Assembly (NCBI GenBank): GCA_030430575.1
Contig: JAUIKF010000031.1
Location: forward strand, 37,198-101,197
Direction of reading: 5' to 3'
Length of the DNA: 64,000 bases
DNA from: Bacteroidia bacterium
GTDB taxonomy: Bacteria; Bacteroidota; Bacteroidia; J057
The number at the start of each line of letters is the position of its first letter. The stretch's first letter is position 1. Under the pieces are notes generated by a model, which worked only from the letters and a program-made list of their open reading frames with translations, made no database searches and had not been told where the DNA came from. A program made the translations under genes and the position numbers. Shown here piece by piece: positions 25,920 through 34,902 of the stretch.

Positions 25920-28900
25920 CTAAAAAATCTTTACATATTGCTTCGCCGCAAACGCTCCATTCACTTGTAGACGCACCCAGTAAGTGCCTGCTGGCAATTT
26001 ACTCAGATCGATTTCTTCTTTAAATGCAGTCGTGCGAATAGGCGAGGTCGCATACACCTTACGGCCCATGAAGTCAAATACGCTTACTGCCATGTCGCTG
26101 GTATTCAGCGCGCTGGCTTCCACGACAAACTGGCCATGACCAGGATTGGGATAGAGTTGCATGCCTCCTGCAGCTAGAAGTTCTTCCACCCCTACGCCAG
26201 CACGAATGGTCACCGTATCGGTGAAACTTCCTTCACATTCTCCGTCAGAGACGGTAAGGGTAACGGCAAAACTGCCGAAGGCAAAATAAGTATGCCGAGG
26301 AAACTGCTGAGTAGAGGTGCCTCCATCCCCAAAATCCCAGCTCCAACTCACAGCGCCTGGCGTGCTATTGGCGAAGCTCAAGACGTGGTTGGACTGAGAG
26401 AAGGTAAAACTAGCATTGAGAGGTGATTTAACGGTCACATCAAAGGTGACAGGATCGCTAGTACAGGGCAAATCCTGAACTTCCCAGTCATAGAGGAAAT
26501 AATAGAAGCCACCGCCAACGGTAGAACTGGTGATGGAAACAAGTCCAGCTAGAGTATAGGGATAACTAACCCCATCATTATTCCGAAATAGCCTAGTAGA
26601 ATCTGCTCGAAGGGTATAATCTCCAGGTTGTAAGTCAAGCCCTAAGCCGATGCGTTGCTGTCCTGCAGGAATAAACATACTGATCGTTTGCAAAGGATTT
26701 CCTCCAGCATCTTCCAGCACAAAATTCCGAATCCCATCATCCTCTGCATCTACCCATGCGGAGTTCAGGCGCATAGGTGCTAAGACAGTAAATTCTAGCC
26801 CTTGATCTCCATTGAAATAGCCTCCTCCTCCAATGCTGTTATCGGCTGGGCCTACATTCCCTGTAGGTTCCATGCTCTCTCCGATAGCAGTATAGGTACC
26901 ACTTTGCGTGAGGGGAGGCGTCAAGAAATTTTGGCCTATACCCAAGAATGTACCATTCGGATCATACCAACCCGCACTTGCAGAAGTTGCTTGAAAAATG
27001 GCTTGTCCTAGATAACAAACTGTGTCATCCGCCTGAACCGTGGGGGTTGTCAAAGGCAGGACGCTTATTTTCACATCCACTGGATCACTTTTACATAGGC
27101 TTACCACTTCCCAATTATAGAAATAGTAGTAAAAATTGGTGCTATTTCCTGCTGAAGAACCTGTAATTGATACTTGTCCTGGGAGGTTAAAAGGATAGGG
27201 GACCCCTGTATTATTGCGGAAAAGGTCCATATTGGAGCCTCCAAGACGGTAAGAGCCAGGGGCGATTTCAAGGTTTAGCATGACGCGCCCTTGCCCAGCA
27301 GGAATGTTAACGGATACGGTTTGAAGTGTATTCCCCATGTCATCCTGGAGTTCAATGTCTCGAACGCCACCACTACCAGCATCTACCCATACAGAGACCA
27401 AACGAATATCTGCGAGTACATCAAACAGGAGAAAAGCACCTGGCCCATTTCCGTGATAGCCGCCCCCTCCGACACTGACAGGGTCAACAGGGTCCATGAA
27501 AACAGGCATGCCCGCTTCTACGACTTGTGCGGAATAGGAAGTAGCAGAAGTAATATCTGTCAAAGACAACGTGTCATCATTTGCGACTAGCTCATTAGCG
27601 GAATTATACCACGCCACATTGCCATTGGCAATAAACTGTGCTGCGCCTTCACAAGGGACTGCCAGAGAATCTGGAGAAACAATCACGGGAGGCGCAGGTG
27701 CCAACACTTCCAGCACAGTTGTATCAGCATCACTGATACAAGCTGTTGTCACTTCCCAATCATAGAAGAAATTATACGTGTCAGTTCCTGTGGTAGAACC
27801 CGTAATGGAAACCACCCCAGCTATTGAATATGGATAATCAACAACTACGCTATCATTTTGGAAAAAGCCAAGGCGTCCACCACCAATAGAATATTCCCCT
27901 GGCGCCAAATTTACGCCTAGGTTAATTCTACTAGCTCCCGCTGGGACCATTGCCGTAACAGACGCGACTAAACCAGCAGCATTTCGAATTTGAATTGTCC
28001 GATTGCCAGCACTATCAGCATCTACTGCCACTGATACGAGGGTCATTGGCGCACTTACGCGAAAATTCAACTGCGCATTTCCAGATGCAGTCAAATAGCC
28101 GCCATTGCCCAAGGCAGCACCATTGACTGGCCCTACTGACAGCAAACCACTTTGAGCTACGCTCCGCGCCAAATATTGAGAAGTCCCTCCTGCAAATCCG
28201 ACGTTTAATGTATCTCCTCTTCCGACTTCATTCCCTAAGGCATCGTACCAATACACATCATCACCAGAGTTGGCAATCAGTTCAGTGCTGGCACCACAAT
28301 TGGCTACAAAAGTATCTTGTGTAATCACTGGGGCAGCGATATCATTACTTCCAACTACGATGGGCACATCAGCACTTTTACAGAAAGTGGTTACCTCCCA
28401 ATCGTAGAAAAAGTAGTAAAAAGCGGGACCAGCAGTAGCCCCTGTGATGGAGACAATTCCAGAAGCATTATAAGGATAATTGGCACCGCCCATATTATTT
28501 CTAAACAAATCGACGCCAACTCCCCTGATCACATAACTCCCTGGAAACAGTTCCAGATTGAGTTCCACTCGGCTTTTCCCAGCGGGGATAAATACATCAA
28601 TGGTCTCAATCGGAATTCCAAACGTGTCTTCTACCGTAAATGTCCGCTGGCCCGCACTCCCGGCATCTACCAACACAGACTTGATACGCGCATCGCTCAA
28701 CACGTCAAACTCTAGTCCTTGGTTTCCATTAAAATACCCTCCTGCGCCTACAGAATCAGGGTCCATCGGCCCTTCCTTTACAGGTGTGCTTTCAGTCTCA
28801 CTCCGCACATAATAATTTCCACTCATTGTAACGACTGGAAAATTTAAGGTATTCCCCTTATGGATCAGGTTATCGTCATCGTCAAACCACAGCAAGTCAT

Positions 28901-29285
28901 TGCCAGTGGCCGTAAACTGAGTGCCCATGCCACAGTTCACGGTATCCCCTGGCATGTTGACAACAGGCAGTGTGGGCGTCGCTGTGATTTCCACATAATT
29001 GGTCTTGGTAGCTGTGGCTTGCCCCCCTACCCCAAAAGCCGTCAAAGAAACCGTATAAGTCCCGGGGTTTTGATATACATGGTTAGGTTGAAAAAAGGTA
29101 CTGGTATTCCCATCGCCAAAATTCCAGAGAAGACTCGTATCATTTTGAGATAAGCTGTAAAACGAAACCTCGTAGGGTTGGGTGCAAAGCTTGGTGGGAA
29201 TCCCATAAAAATCGGCAACCACTTGACCATAGGTGATCGAGCCAAACAGGCTTAGCAGTGCGAAAATGAGTAGTTTTCTGTTCAT
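25920..29285 (-). CDS. large modular surface protein with PKD domains and T9SS sorting domain
   Basis: 1121 residues. Signal peptide (ending TYGQ, residue 21), a PKD domain (about 22-105, WNFGDGNTST), then four ~210-residue modules. Each module has an Ig-like part with a conserved TVNCG/Cys region, a GGYFNG.QGLEF strand, a VDA-S-G-R segment, then LFRNN...YPY and YYFFYDWEV. A second PKD domain (WDFGDGGTST) and a T9SS type-A domain from LYPNPGHGQF follow. Likely an adhesin or matrix protein on the outer surface. The modules have diverged, so the copies are old duplications. Confidence 0.88.
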   Translation of the reverse strand: MNRKLLIFALLSLFGSITYGQVVADFYGIPTKLCTQPYEVSFYSLSQNDTSLLWNFGDGNTSTFFQPNHVYQNPGTYTVSLTAFGVGGQATATKTNYVEITATPTLPVVNMPGDTVNCGMGTQFTATGNDLLWFDDDDNLIHKGNTLNFPVVTMSGNYYVRSETESTPVKEGPMDPDSVGAGGYFNGNQGLEFDVLSDARIKSVLVDAGSAGQRTFTVEDTFGIPIETIDVFIPAGKSRVELNLELFPGSYVIRGVGVDLFRNNMGGANYPYNASGIVSITGATAGPAFYYFFYDWEVTTFCKSADVPIVVGSNDIAAPVITQDTFVANCGASTELIANSGDDVYWYDALGNEVGRGDTLNVGFAGGTSQYLARSVAQSGLLSVGPVNGAALGNGGYLTASGNAQLNFRVSAPMTLVSVAVDADSAGNRTIQIRNAAGLVASVTAMVPAGASRINLGVNLAPGEYSIGGGRLGFFQNDSVVVDYPYSIAGVVSITGSTTGTDTYNFFYDWEVTTACISDADTTVLEVLAPAPPVIVSPDSLAVPCEGAAQFIANGNVAWYNSANELVANDDTLSLTDITSATSYSAQVVEAGMPVFMDPVDPVSVGGGGYHGNGPGAFLLFDVLADIRLVSVWVDAGSGGVRDIELQDDMGNTLQTVSVNIPAGQGRVMLNLEIAPGSYRLGGSNMDLFRNNTGVPYPFNLPGQVSITGSSAGNSTNFYYYFYNWEVVSLCKSDPVDVKISVLPLTTPTVQADDTVCYLGQAIFQATSASAGWYDPNGTFLGIGQNFLTPPLTQSGTYTAIGESMEPTGNVGPADNSIGGGGYFNGDQGLEFTVLAPMRLNSAWVDAEDDGIRNFVLEDAGGNPLQTISMFIPAGQQRIGLGLDLQPGDYTLRADSTRLFRNNDGVSYPYTLAGLVSITSSTVGGGFYYFLYDWEVQDLPCTSDPVTFDVTVKSPLNASFTFSQSNHVLSFANSTPGAVSWSWDFGDGGTSTQQFPRHTYFAFGSFAVTLTVSDGECEGSFTDTVTIRAGVGVEELLAAGGMQLYPNPGHGQFVVEASALNTSDMAVSVFDFMGRKVYATSPIRTTAFKEEIDLSKLPAGTYWVRLQVNGAFAAKQYVKIF

Positions 29286-29339
29286 AGGTAGTGTTGTTTA
29301 TTCTTTGTTAGTGAGAAAATTTTGTGGAAAAATACTAAA

Positions 29340-29714
29340 TTAAAATTGGAATAGCTTGAACCGAACACGGGCATTTCCGCCTGGTCTGCCCATAGATTGG
29401 CCTTCTTCCCCGAATTTTATCCACACCCCTATCGGCAGCTTCTCTTCTATCTCCAATTCCAAACGGCATAGGTAGGAATACCCTCTTGGGTTTTTGCGCA
29501 CATATTCAGGGATAAGGGTTCGGGGCAAAAAGGAATAGGGTGCGTAAGGTATCAATCGATTTTTTAATGAAAATACATGAATAGCTGAAAATGAAGGAAG
29601 GGGATTCAATCCTTCCAATTGTAAGGTCGTTTGCCCAATCACCCACCCCGTTCCTCCCCAAAAACAGCCTACCAAAAAAGCTACAACCAAAAGTGTTTTT
29701 TTAACTTTTTTCAT
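29340..29714 (-). CDS. hypothetical secreted protein
   Basis: 124 residues from the ATG at 29714 (29717 is one codon earlier and equally possible). The frame extends upstream into the palindrome at 29802 but that part is not protein-like. Signal peptide about 1-27 (ending VIGQ), mature part beta-rich with an EIEEKLPIGVWIKFGEE segment. Function unknown; 54 nt after the surface-protein start on the same strand. Confidence 0.6.
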   Translation of the reverse strand: MKKVKKTLLVVAFLVGCFWGGTGWVIGQTTLQLEGLNPLPSFSAIHVFSLKNRLIPYAPYSFLPRTLIPEYVRKNPRGYSYLCRLELEIEEKLPIGVWIKFGEEGQSMGRPGGNARVRFKLFQF

Positions 29715-29801
29715 CATCAATATTTTGCTGCCTATTTCTCCACAAACTTGTGGAAATTTCAGGTTATTTCCAGTACAATTTATTGTAAATTGAGGGATCA
29801 T

Positions 29802-29851
29802 TTTTCTGCATGGTAGGGGCGCGATATATCGCGCCCCTACCATGCAGAAAA
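29802..29851. repeat. perfect 50-bp palindrome
   Basis: All 25 pairs about the centre 29826/29827 are complementary. The core is GTAGGGGCGCGATA followed directly by its reverse complement. It could extrude as a cruciform or form a very stable RNA hairpin. It ends 56 nt before the dnaE ATG. Its GC content is far above the surrounding sequence. It shares the GTAGGG...CCCTAC shape with 4926-4957. Confidence 0.85.
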
Positions 29852-29907
29852 CAACTTGACTTAGGGGTTATCCTCTTCATCATTCATACTTCACCTTTTC
29901 CCTCAGA

Positions 29908-32900
29908 ATGCCTGATTTCGTCCAACTCCATAACCACACCGAATTTAGCCTCCTTGATGGAGCTGCCAAGATCTCCGACATGACGGCCAAAGCCGCCAAA
30001 TGCGAGATGTCACACGTCGCGATCACCGATCATGGAAACATGTTTGGGGTCCCAAAGTTTGTACTCGCTGCCAAGAAACAAGGGGTAAAGCCTATTGTAG
30101 GGTGTGAATTTTACATCATCACAGGAGATGCCCGTGAAAGGGACAAAACCAAGAAGCGTCACCATCAGATCATGTGGGCCAAGGACAAGGCCGGGTATCA
30201 CAACCTCGTGAAGCTCTGCTCTTTTGGCTATACCGATGGCTATTACTACAAACCCCGTATCGATAAGGAAATCCTCAAACAACACACGAAAGGCGTTATT
30301 GCCTCCACCTGCTGCCTGGCAAGTGAAGTAAATCAAACCTTGATTAAACACGGTGAAGATGCGGCAGAAGAAGTTTTGAAAGAATACATTGACCTGTTTG
30401 GGAAGGAAAACTATTACGTCGAAATCCAGCGTCATACGCTGGGCGACATGGAGAAATGCAATGAATGGCTGCTCCGCATGGCCAAAAAGCATGACCTCAA
30501 GGTCATCGCCACCAATGACGTCCATTACGTCAATGAGGAAGATTCTGAGGCCCATGACCTCCTCCTCGCCCTCCAAACCCAATCCGACTACAACGATCCC
30601 AACCGTTTTCGTTTCACCGATGACAAAGGCCGTCTCAATCCACGCTTTTACTTCAAGGACAAAGGAGAAATGCTGGAACTCTTCCAGGATGTCCCCCATG
30701 CCCTGGACCAGACCGTTGAACTCGCAGAGCGATGCAACTTTGAGATGAGCCTTACGGGGGACATGATTTTACCCCAGTATAAAGTCCCCAGTCAGTACAA
30801 AGACATGGACGACTACCTGAAGGCCATGGTGTGGGAGCGTGCCCCCAAACGCTACCCTGAAATCACCAGTGTGATTGAGGAACGCGTTGCGCATGAGTTA
30901 AAGATCATCAAACGCATGGGCTATGCGGGCTATTTCCTCATTGTCCAGTCCTTCACCACCGAAGCCCGAAATCGCGGCGTGTATGTAGGGCCTGGCCGTG
31001 GCTCAGCGGCAGGAAGTGTGGTCGCTTATATTCTCGGGATCATTGACATTGATCCGCTGACATACGACCTGCTCTTCGAGCGATTTTTGAATCCGGAACG
31101 GGTTTCGCCGCCTGATATCGACATTGACTTTGACGATGAAGGCCGGCAAGAAGTGATTGACTATGTAATTGGTGAATATGGCCGTGAATCCGTCAGTCAG
31201 GTGATCACCTACGGTACGATGGGTGCCAAAACCGCCTTGCGCGATGTCGGCAGAACGCTGGGCATTCCCCTATCGGAAGTGAACCGTATCGCCAAGATGA
31301 TTCCCGACAAGCCTGGGATGAGCTTCAAGAAATCGCTGGATGCCAATCAAAACCCAGATCACGCAGAGGAATTGAAAGCGCTGTTTAGCAGCCCCGATCC
31401 CCTCATCAATAAGATGATGCGCTTCGCTAAGACCCTGGAGGGCACGGCCCGCCACACGGGGGTTCACGCCTGCGCCGTCATCATCGCCCCCGATGCCATC
31501 ACGAACTACGTGCCCGTCTCCAAAGCCAAGGATGACGCCATTGTCACCCAGTATGATGGCCCTATGTCTGAGATGTGTGGTCTGCTCAAAATGGACTTCC
31601 TGGGCCTCAAAACCCTCAGTATCATCAAGACGGCTATCAAGCTCGCCAAAGAAAATCGAGGCGTAGAAATGCACCCAGACGATATTCCGTTGGATGATGA
31701 ACTGACTTATGAACTCTATCAGCGAGGCGACACCGTAGCGACCTTTCAGTTTGAGTCCGACGGCATGCGCAAATATCTGCGACAACTCAAACCCACCAAC
31801 ATAGAGGACCTCATCGCCATGAACGCCCTATATCGCCCAGGGCCGATGGACAATATCCCATCCTTTGTCCGGAGAAAACACGGAGAAGAGCCTATCGTCT
31901 ACCCCCACGATATGCTTGAACCCATCCTCAAAAACACCTATGGGATCATGGTTTATCAAGAGCAGATCATGCAGGTAGCCCAAAAAATGGGAAATTATTC
32001 CCTCGGCGGCGCGGACCTCTTGCGCCGCGCCATGGGGAAAAAGAAGATGGACGTCATGCAGAAGGAGCGCGTCAACTTCGCTAATGGCGCCAGCGGCCTC
32101 GGCGTCTCGGAGGAGACTTCCAAAGAGGTCTTTGACCTGATGGAGAAGTTTGCGTCTTATGGATTCAACAAATGCCTCGTTGGCGAAACGGAAATCGTAG
32201 ATGCTAAGACTGGAGAGGTTGTGACGATCGAAGAACTCTACCAAGGGAAGAAATCCGTCTCCACAACTATTAGCCTAGATACCAATTCCCTCAAACTTTG
32301 TCATCAGCCCATCAATCATGTGATGTTTAATGGGGTAAAACCTGTTTATGAATTGACAACGGCGGCTGGGAGGAAGATTCAGGCGACAGATAATCATCCG
32401 TTTTATACTCGGGATGGCTGGGTTAACCTGGGAGATTTGCGGGTGGGTGGATTGATTGCTACGAGAAATAATTTGAAAGAAAGGGAGCAAATCGTTCCAC
32501 AATCGACTTTAGCATTAGCAGGAGATTTTAATGTAAATTTTTCCCAAAACCTTGATCCTGTTAATCCTGAAAATCATGTTCATTCTGTAAAGACTACTCA
32601 CAGCGACATTTATTGGGACAAAATCGTCTCCATCGATTACATAGGCAAAAAGCCAACATACGATTTAGAAATAGCGGACACCCATAATTTTGTCGCAAAC
32701 GACATAATTGTTCATAATTCCCACGCCGCCGCCTACTCCGTCTTGGCCTTCAAGACGGCCTATATGAAGGCGCACTTCCCGCCCGAATACATGGCCTCCG
32801 TCCTCACGCACAACGTGAATGACATCAAGAAGATCACCTTCTTCATTGAGGAATGTCGCCGCATGGGCATCAAGGTCCTGCCCCCTTCCATCAACGAATC

Positions 32901-33969
32901 CCAAAAGCTGTTCTCCGTTAACGCCGAGCAGCAGATTCGATTTGGCATGTCGGCCATCAAAGGGGTTGGCAGTGCCGCCGTAGAAGAGATCATCAAAGAA
33001 CGCAAGGAAAATGGACCGTATGAGTCCTTGTTTGATCTCACGACACGCATTACGCCCCAAAGCCTCAACCGCAAGACGCTGGAGTCCCTGGCCTATGCAG
33101 GGGCTTTTGACGAGTTTGGGGTGAAGCGCTACCAATACTTTATGCCCGCCAATGGCAAGGATGACCAAAGCGTCCTAGACCGTTCCCTCTCCTATGGGCG
33201 CAAAGTCCAAGCGGAGAAAAACAGCAAGCAGATCAGCTTATTTGGCGGAGACAGCGGCTTTGGCAGTGGGGGGCTAGAGGAACCTACCATTCCCGTAGGC
33301 ACCATGCGCGACGGCAAAGTGGTTGAAGCCTGGAGCCGCTTGATGGAGTTGAACTTCGAAAAGGACGTGATTGGCTTTTACCTTTCTGGGCATCCGCTAG
33401 AACGCTATAAATGGCAAATCGAGTCCTTTGCCACACCTATCGCCGAGATCGAGAACTACAAAGACCGCGAGGTTAAGATTGCGGGTATCGTCACCAGCGC
33501 CAATGAGCGCATCTCCAAGCGTGGAAAGAAATTCATGACCTTCAACATCGAGGACTTCACGGGTGGGCAAGACCTCGCCCTATTTGGCGATACCTTTATC
33601 GAATTCCGCAACAGCATCGTGCCCGACGAGATGGTCTTCATCACCGGCCAATACCAGCCCCGCTGGAACGACCCTAGCGAATACGAGCTGCGCCTCAAAG
33701 AGGTCAAACTCATGAACGAAGAGTTCTTCGACAATATGGTTCAGCACATCCAGCTCGAAATCAACAACGACGAACTCAACCAGCGCTTCCTCGACGAGCT
33801 CAAAGCCCTCCTCGACGCCAATCCTGGCACCTATAACCTCAAATTCCGCATCATTGATGATCCCTTAGGGTCGGCCATCGATCTGGTGGCCGCTGAGGCG
33901 CGGGTTGGGGCAAATGGCGATTTGTTGGCGGGGCTGCGGGAGATGGGAGTGAAGGTGAAATTGGGGTGA
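29908..33969 (+). CDS. dnaE: DNA polymerase III alpha subunit with in-frame intein
   Basis: 1353 residues, of which 756-937 are an intein; the spliced product would be 1171 residues, normal for DnaE. The N-terminal PHP domain (HNHTEFSLLDG, residues 8-18), the polymerase core with PDIDIDFDDEGR and GRGSAAGS, and the C-terminal OB and tau-binding regions are all present. It is the replicative polymerase. The intein interrupts between GFNK and SHAAAYS, a conserved stretch of the palm/fingers region. Splicing is needed for function. Confidence 0.97.
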   Translation: MPDFVQLHNHTEFSLLDGAAKISDMTAKAAKCEMSHVAITDHGNMFGVPKFVLAAKKQGVKPIVGCEFYIITGDARERDKTKKRHHQIMWAKDKAGYHNLVKLCSFGYTDGYYYKPRIDKEILKQHTKGVIASTCCLASEVNQTLIKHGEDAAEEVLKEYIDLFGKENYYVEIQRHTLGDMEKCNEWLLRMAKKHDLKVIATNDVHYVNEEDSEAHDLLLALQTQSDYNDPNRFRFTDDKGRLNPRFYFKDKGEMLELFQDVPHALDQTVELAERCNFEMSLTGDMILPQYKVPSQYKDMDDYLKAMVWERAPKRYPEITSVIEERVAHELKIIKRMGYAGYFLIVQSFTTEARNRGVYVGPGRGSAAGSVVAYILGIIDIDPLTYDLLFERFLNPERVSPPDIDIDFDDEGRQEVIDYVIGEYGRESVSQVITYGTMGAKTALRDVGRTLGIPLSEVNRIAKMIPDKPGMSFKKSLDANQNPDHAEELKALFSSPDPLINKMMRFAKTLEGTARHTGVHACAVIIAPDAITNYVPVSKAKDDAIVTQYDGPMSEMCGLLKMDFLGLKTLSIIKTAIKLAKENRGVEMHPDDIPLDDELTYELYQRGDTVATFQFESDGMRKYLRQLKPTNIEDLIAMNALYRPGPMDNIPSFVRRKHGEEPIVYPHDMLEPILKNTYGIMVYQEQIMQVAQKMGNYSLGGADLLRRAMGKKKMDVMQKERVNFANGASGLGVSEETSKEVFDLMEKFASYGFNKCLVGETEIVDAKTGEVVTIEELYQGKKSVSTTISLDTNSLKLCHQPINHVMFNGVKPVYELTTAAGRKIQATDNHPFYTRDGWVNLGDLRVGGLIATRNNLKEREQIVPQSTLALAGDFNVNFSQNLDPVNPENHVHSVKTTHSDIYWDKIVSIDYIGKKPTYDLEIADTHNFVANDIIVHNSHAAAYSVLAFKTAYMKAHFPPEYMASVLTHNVNDIKKITFFIEECRRMGIKVLPPSINESQKLFSVNAEQQIRFGMSAIKGVGSAAVEEIIKERKENGPYESLFDLTTRITPQSLNRKTLESLAYAGAFDEFGVKRYQYFMPANGKDDQSVLDRSLSYGRKVQAEKNSKQISLFGGDSGFGSGGLEEPTIPVGTMRDGKVVEAWSRLMELNFEKDVIGFYLSGHPLERYKWQIESFATPIAEIENYKDREVKIAGIVTSANERISKRGKKFMTFNIEDFTGGQDLALFGDTFIEFRNSIVPDEMVFITGQYQPRWNDPSEYELRLKEVKLMNEEFFDNMVQHIQLEINNDELNQRFLDELKALLDANPGTYNLKFRIIDDPLGSAIDLVAAEARVGANGDLLAGLREMGVKVKLG
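32173..32718 (+). mobile_element. mini-intein in DnaE (182 residues)
   Basis: Starts at Cys756 (block A: CLVGETEIVDAKTG), has block B with ATDNHPFYTRDGWVNLGDL (intein Thr72 and His75), block F YDLEIADTHNFVAND and block G NDIIVHN ending at Asn937, then Ser as +1 nucleophile. Only about 70 residues separate blocks B and F and no LAGLIDADG or HNH motif is visible, so the homing endonuclease is absent. The DNA between these blocks is clearly more AT-rich than dnaE. The insertion point is four residues after the site of the cyanobacterial split DnaE inteins. Confidence 0.95.
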
Positions 33970-34002
33970 GTTGGAGAATGCCCCATTTAGGGCAGTCCCT
34001 AT

Positions 34003-34096
34003 TTCAGCAATAGACAGTCTTTTATAAAAATGGAATGCCAGTACAAAATGTACTGGCATGCCGTATAGCGTATCTATACATTGATAGATTGCTGAA
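34003..34096. repeat. ~95-bp imperfect inverted repeat after dnaE
   Basis: TTCAGCAAT (34003-34011) and ATTGCTGAA (34088-34096) flank an inner perfect hairpin ATGCCAGTACA, AAA, TGTACTGGCAT (34035-34059). It sits between dnaE and the IS200-like remnant. It may terminate dnaE transcription or be a small palindromic element. Confidence 0.5.
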
Positions 34097-34224
34097 TATT
34101 GGGTACTAAGCACTATCCATTCAAATTGGTGATAGCACTAAGCGCAAATCTACACATACTTACGTAAAATTCAAAAAGAAAGTTGTTTTTTTCGAAAAAT
34201 TAAACGACATGCCGGCTAGAGCTG

Positions 34225-34740
34225 GTTGATTTGATTGTGGCTGCAAGCCGCTTTAAAGAAAAGCACCAATTTGAAAATCATCATCTTTCATATCATCAAA
34301 CTTGTCTTGATTGGCGATGCAATCTTCTATCACTTTATCGGTGAAATGGCTGGTGCTAGCTGAAAAATAGCCCCGTATCCACAAATGTTGACCCAAAAAT
34401 TGACGACAAAGCTCCGAGTACTCTTGCAATAGCTTTCGAGAACTCTTCCCTTTTACATAATGGGCAATTTTGCCCATTGACAAATGAGACGGATAGCTCA
34501 ATAACAAATGAACATGATCCTGCGATATATGACTTTTTAAGATCTGAACTTCATTGGCGAAACAGATTTAGAGGATCATACTACGTGTCCGTTTCGCAAC
34601 TTCGCCTTGAAGTACTTGTTTCTGATATTTGGTCACAAATACCAAGTGAATCTTCAAATCATAAAGACTTTGGGAACCATGTCTATAATTATCCATCCCA
34701 CTAAAATACTTAAGTTCCCGCCTAAAGGCGTGGGATTTCA
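34225..34740 (-). mobile_element. IS200/IS605-family insertion remnant
   Basis: Contains the tnpA pseudogene. Upstream of tnpA is the hairpin CCCGCCTAAAGGCGTGGG (34718-34735) and downstream is an imperfect hairpin around GCGGCTTGCAGCCAC (34238-34252). Subterminal hairpins of this kind are the transposase-binding ends of IS200-type elements, which have no terminal inverted repeats. Exact ends cannot be set by eye. It borders the accessory island. Confidence 0.7.
34253..34696 (-). pseudogene. tnpA: IS200/IS605 transposase TnpA, inactivated
   Basis: The frame gives a full-length Y1 HUH transposase (147 codons): LYDLKIHLVFVTKYQKQVL, the HUH motif in DHVHLLLS, and WIRGYFSAS. It is interrupted by an in-frame TAA (codon 43, 34568-34570) with the same reading frame continuing on both sides. 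In addition the catalytic Tyr of the usual EYIxNQ segment reads Cys (codon 126, TGC). With two inactivating changes this copy cannot transpose itself. Confidence 0.85.
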
Positions 34741-34902
34741 GCCATCCCAATAACTAGAAATTAAATGAATCATAATTTTGAAACCTTATACTGCCATCAA
34801 ATATCAACCAAGTGCTTTGATATCCTGAGGCAATTACATTGAAAGTGCCAATATTAGTTAAAATCAGTATTTGATATTTGGAGAGTGTTTAACCTTATGG
34901 CT

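Noticed and set aside
32173..32718. Split or endonuclease-bearing intein
   Set aside because: The frame is continuous across the whole intein and there is no LAGLIDADG or HNH motif between blocks B and F.
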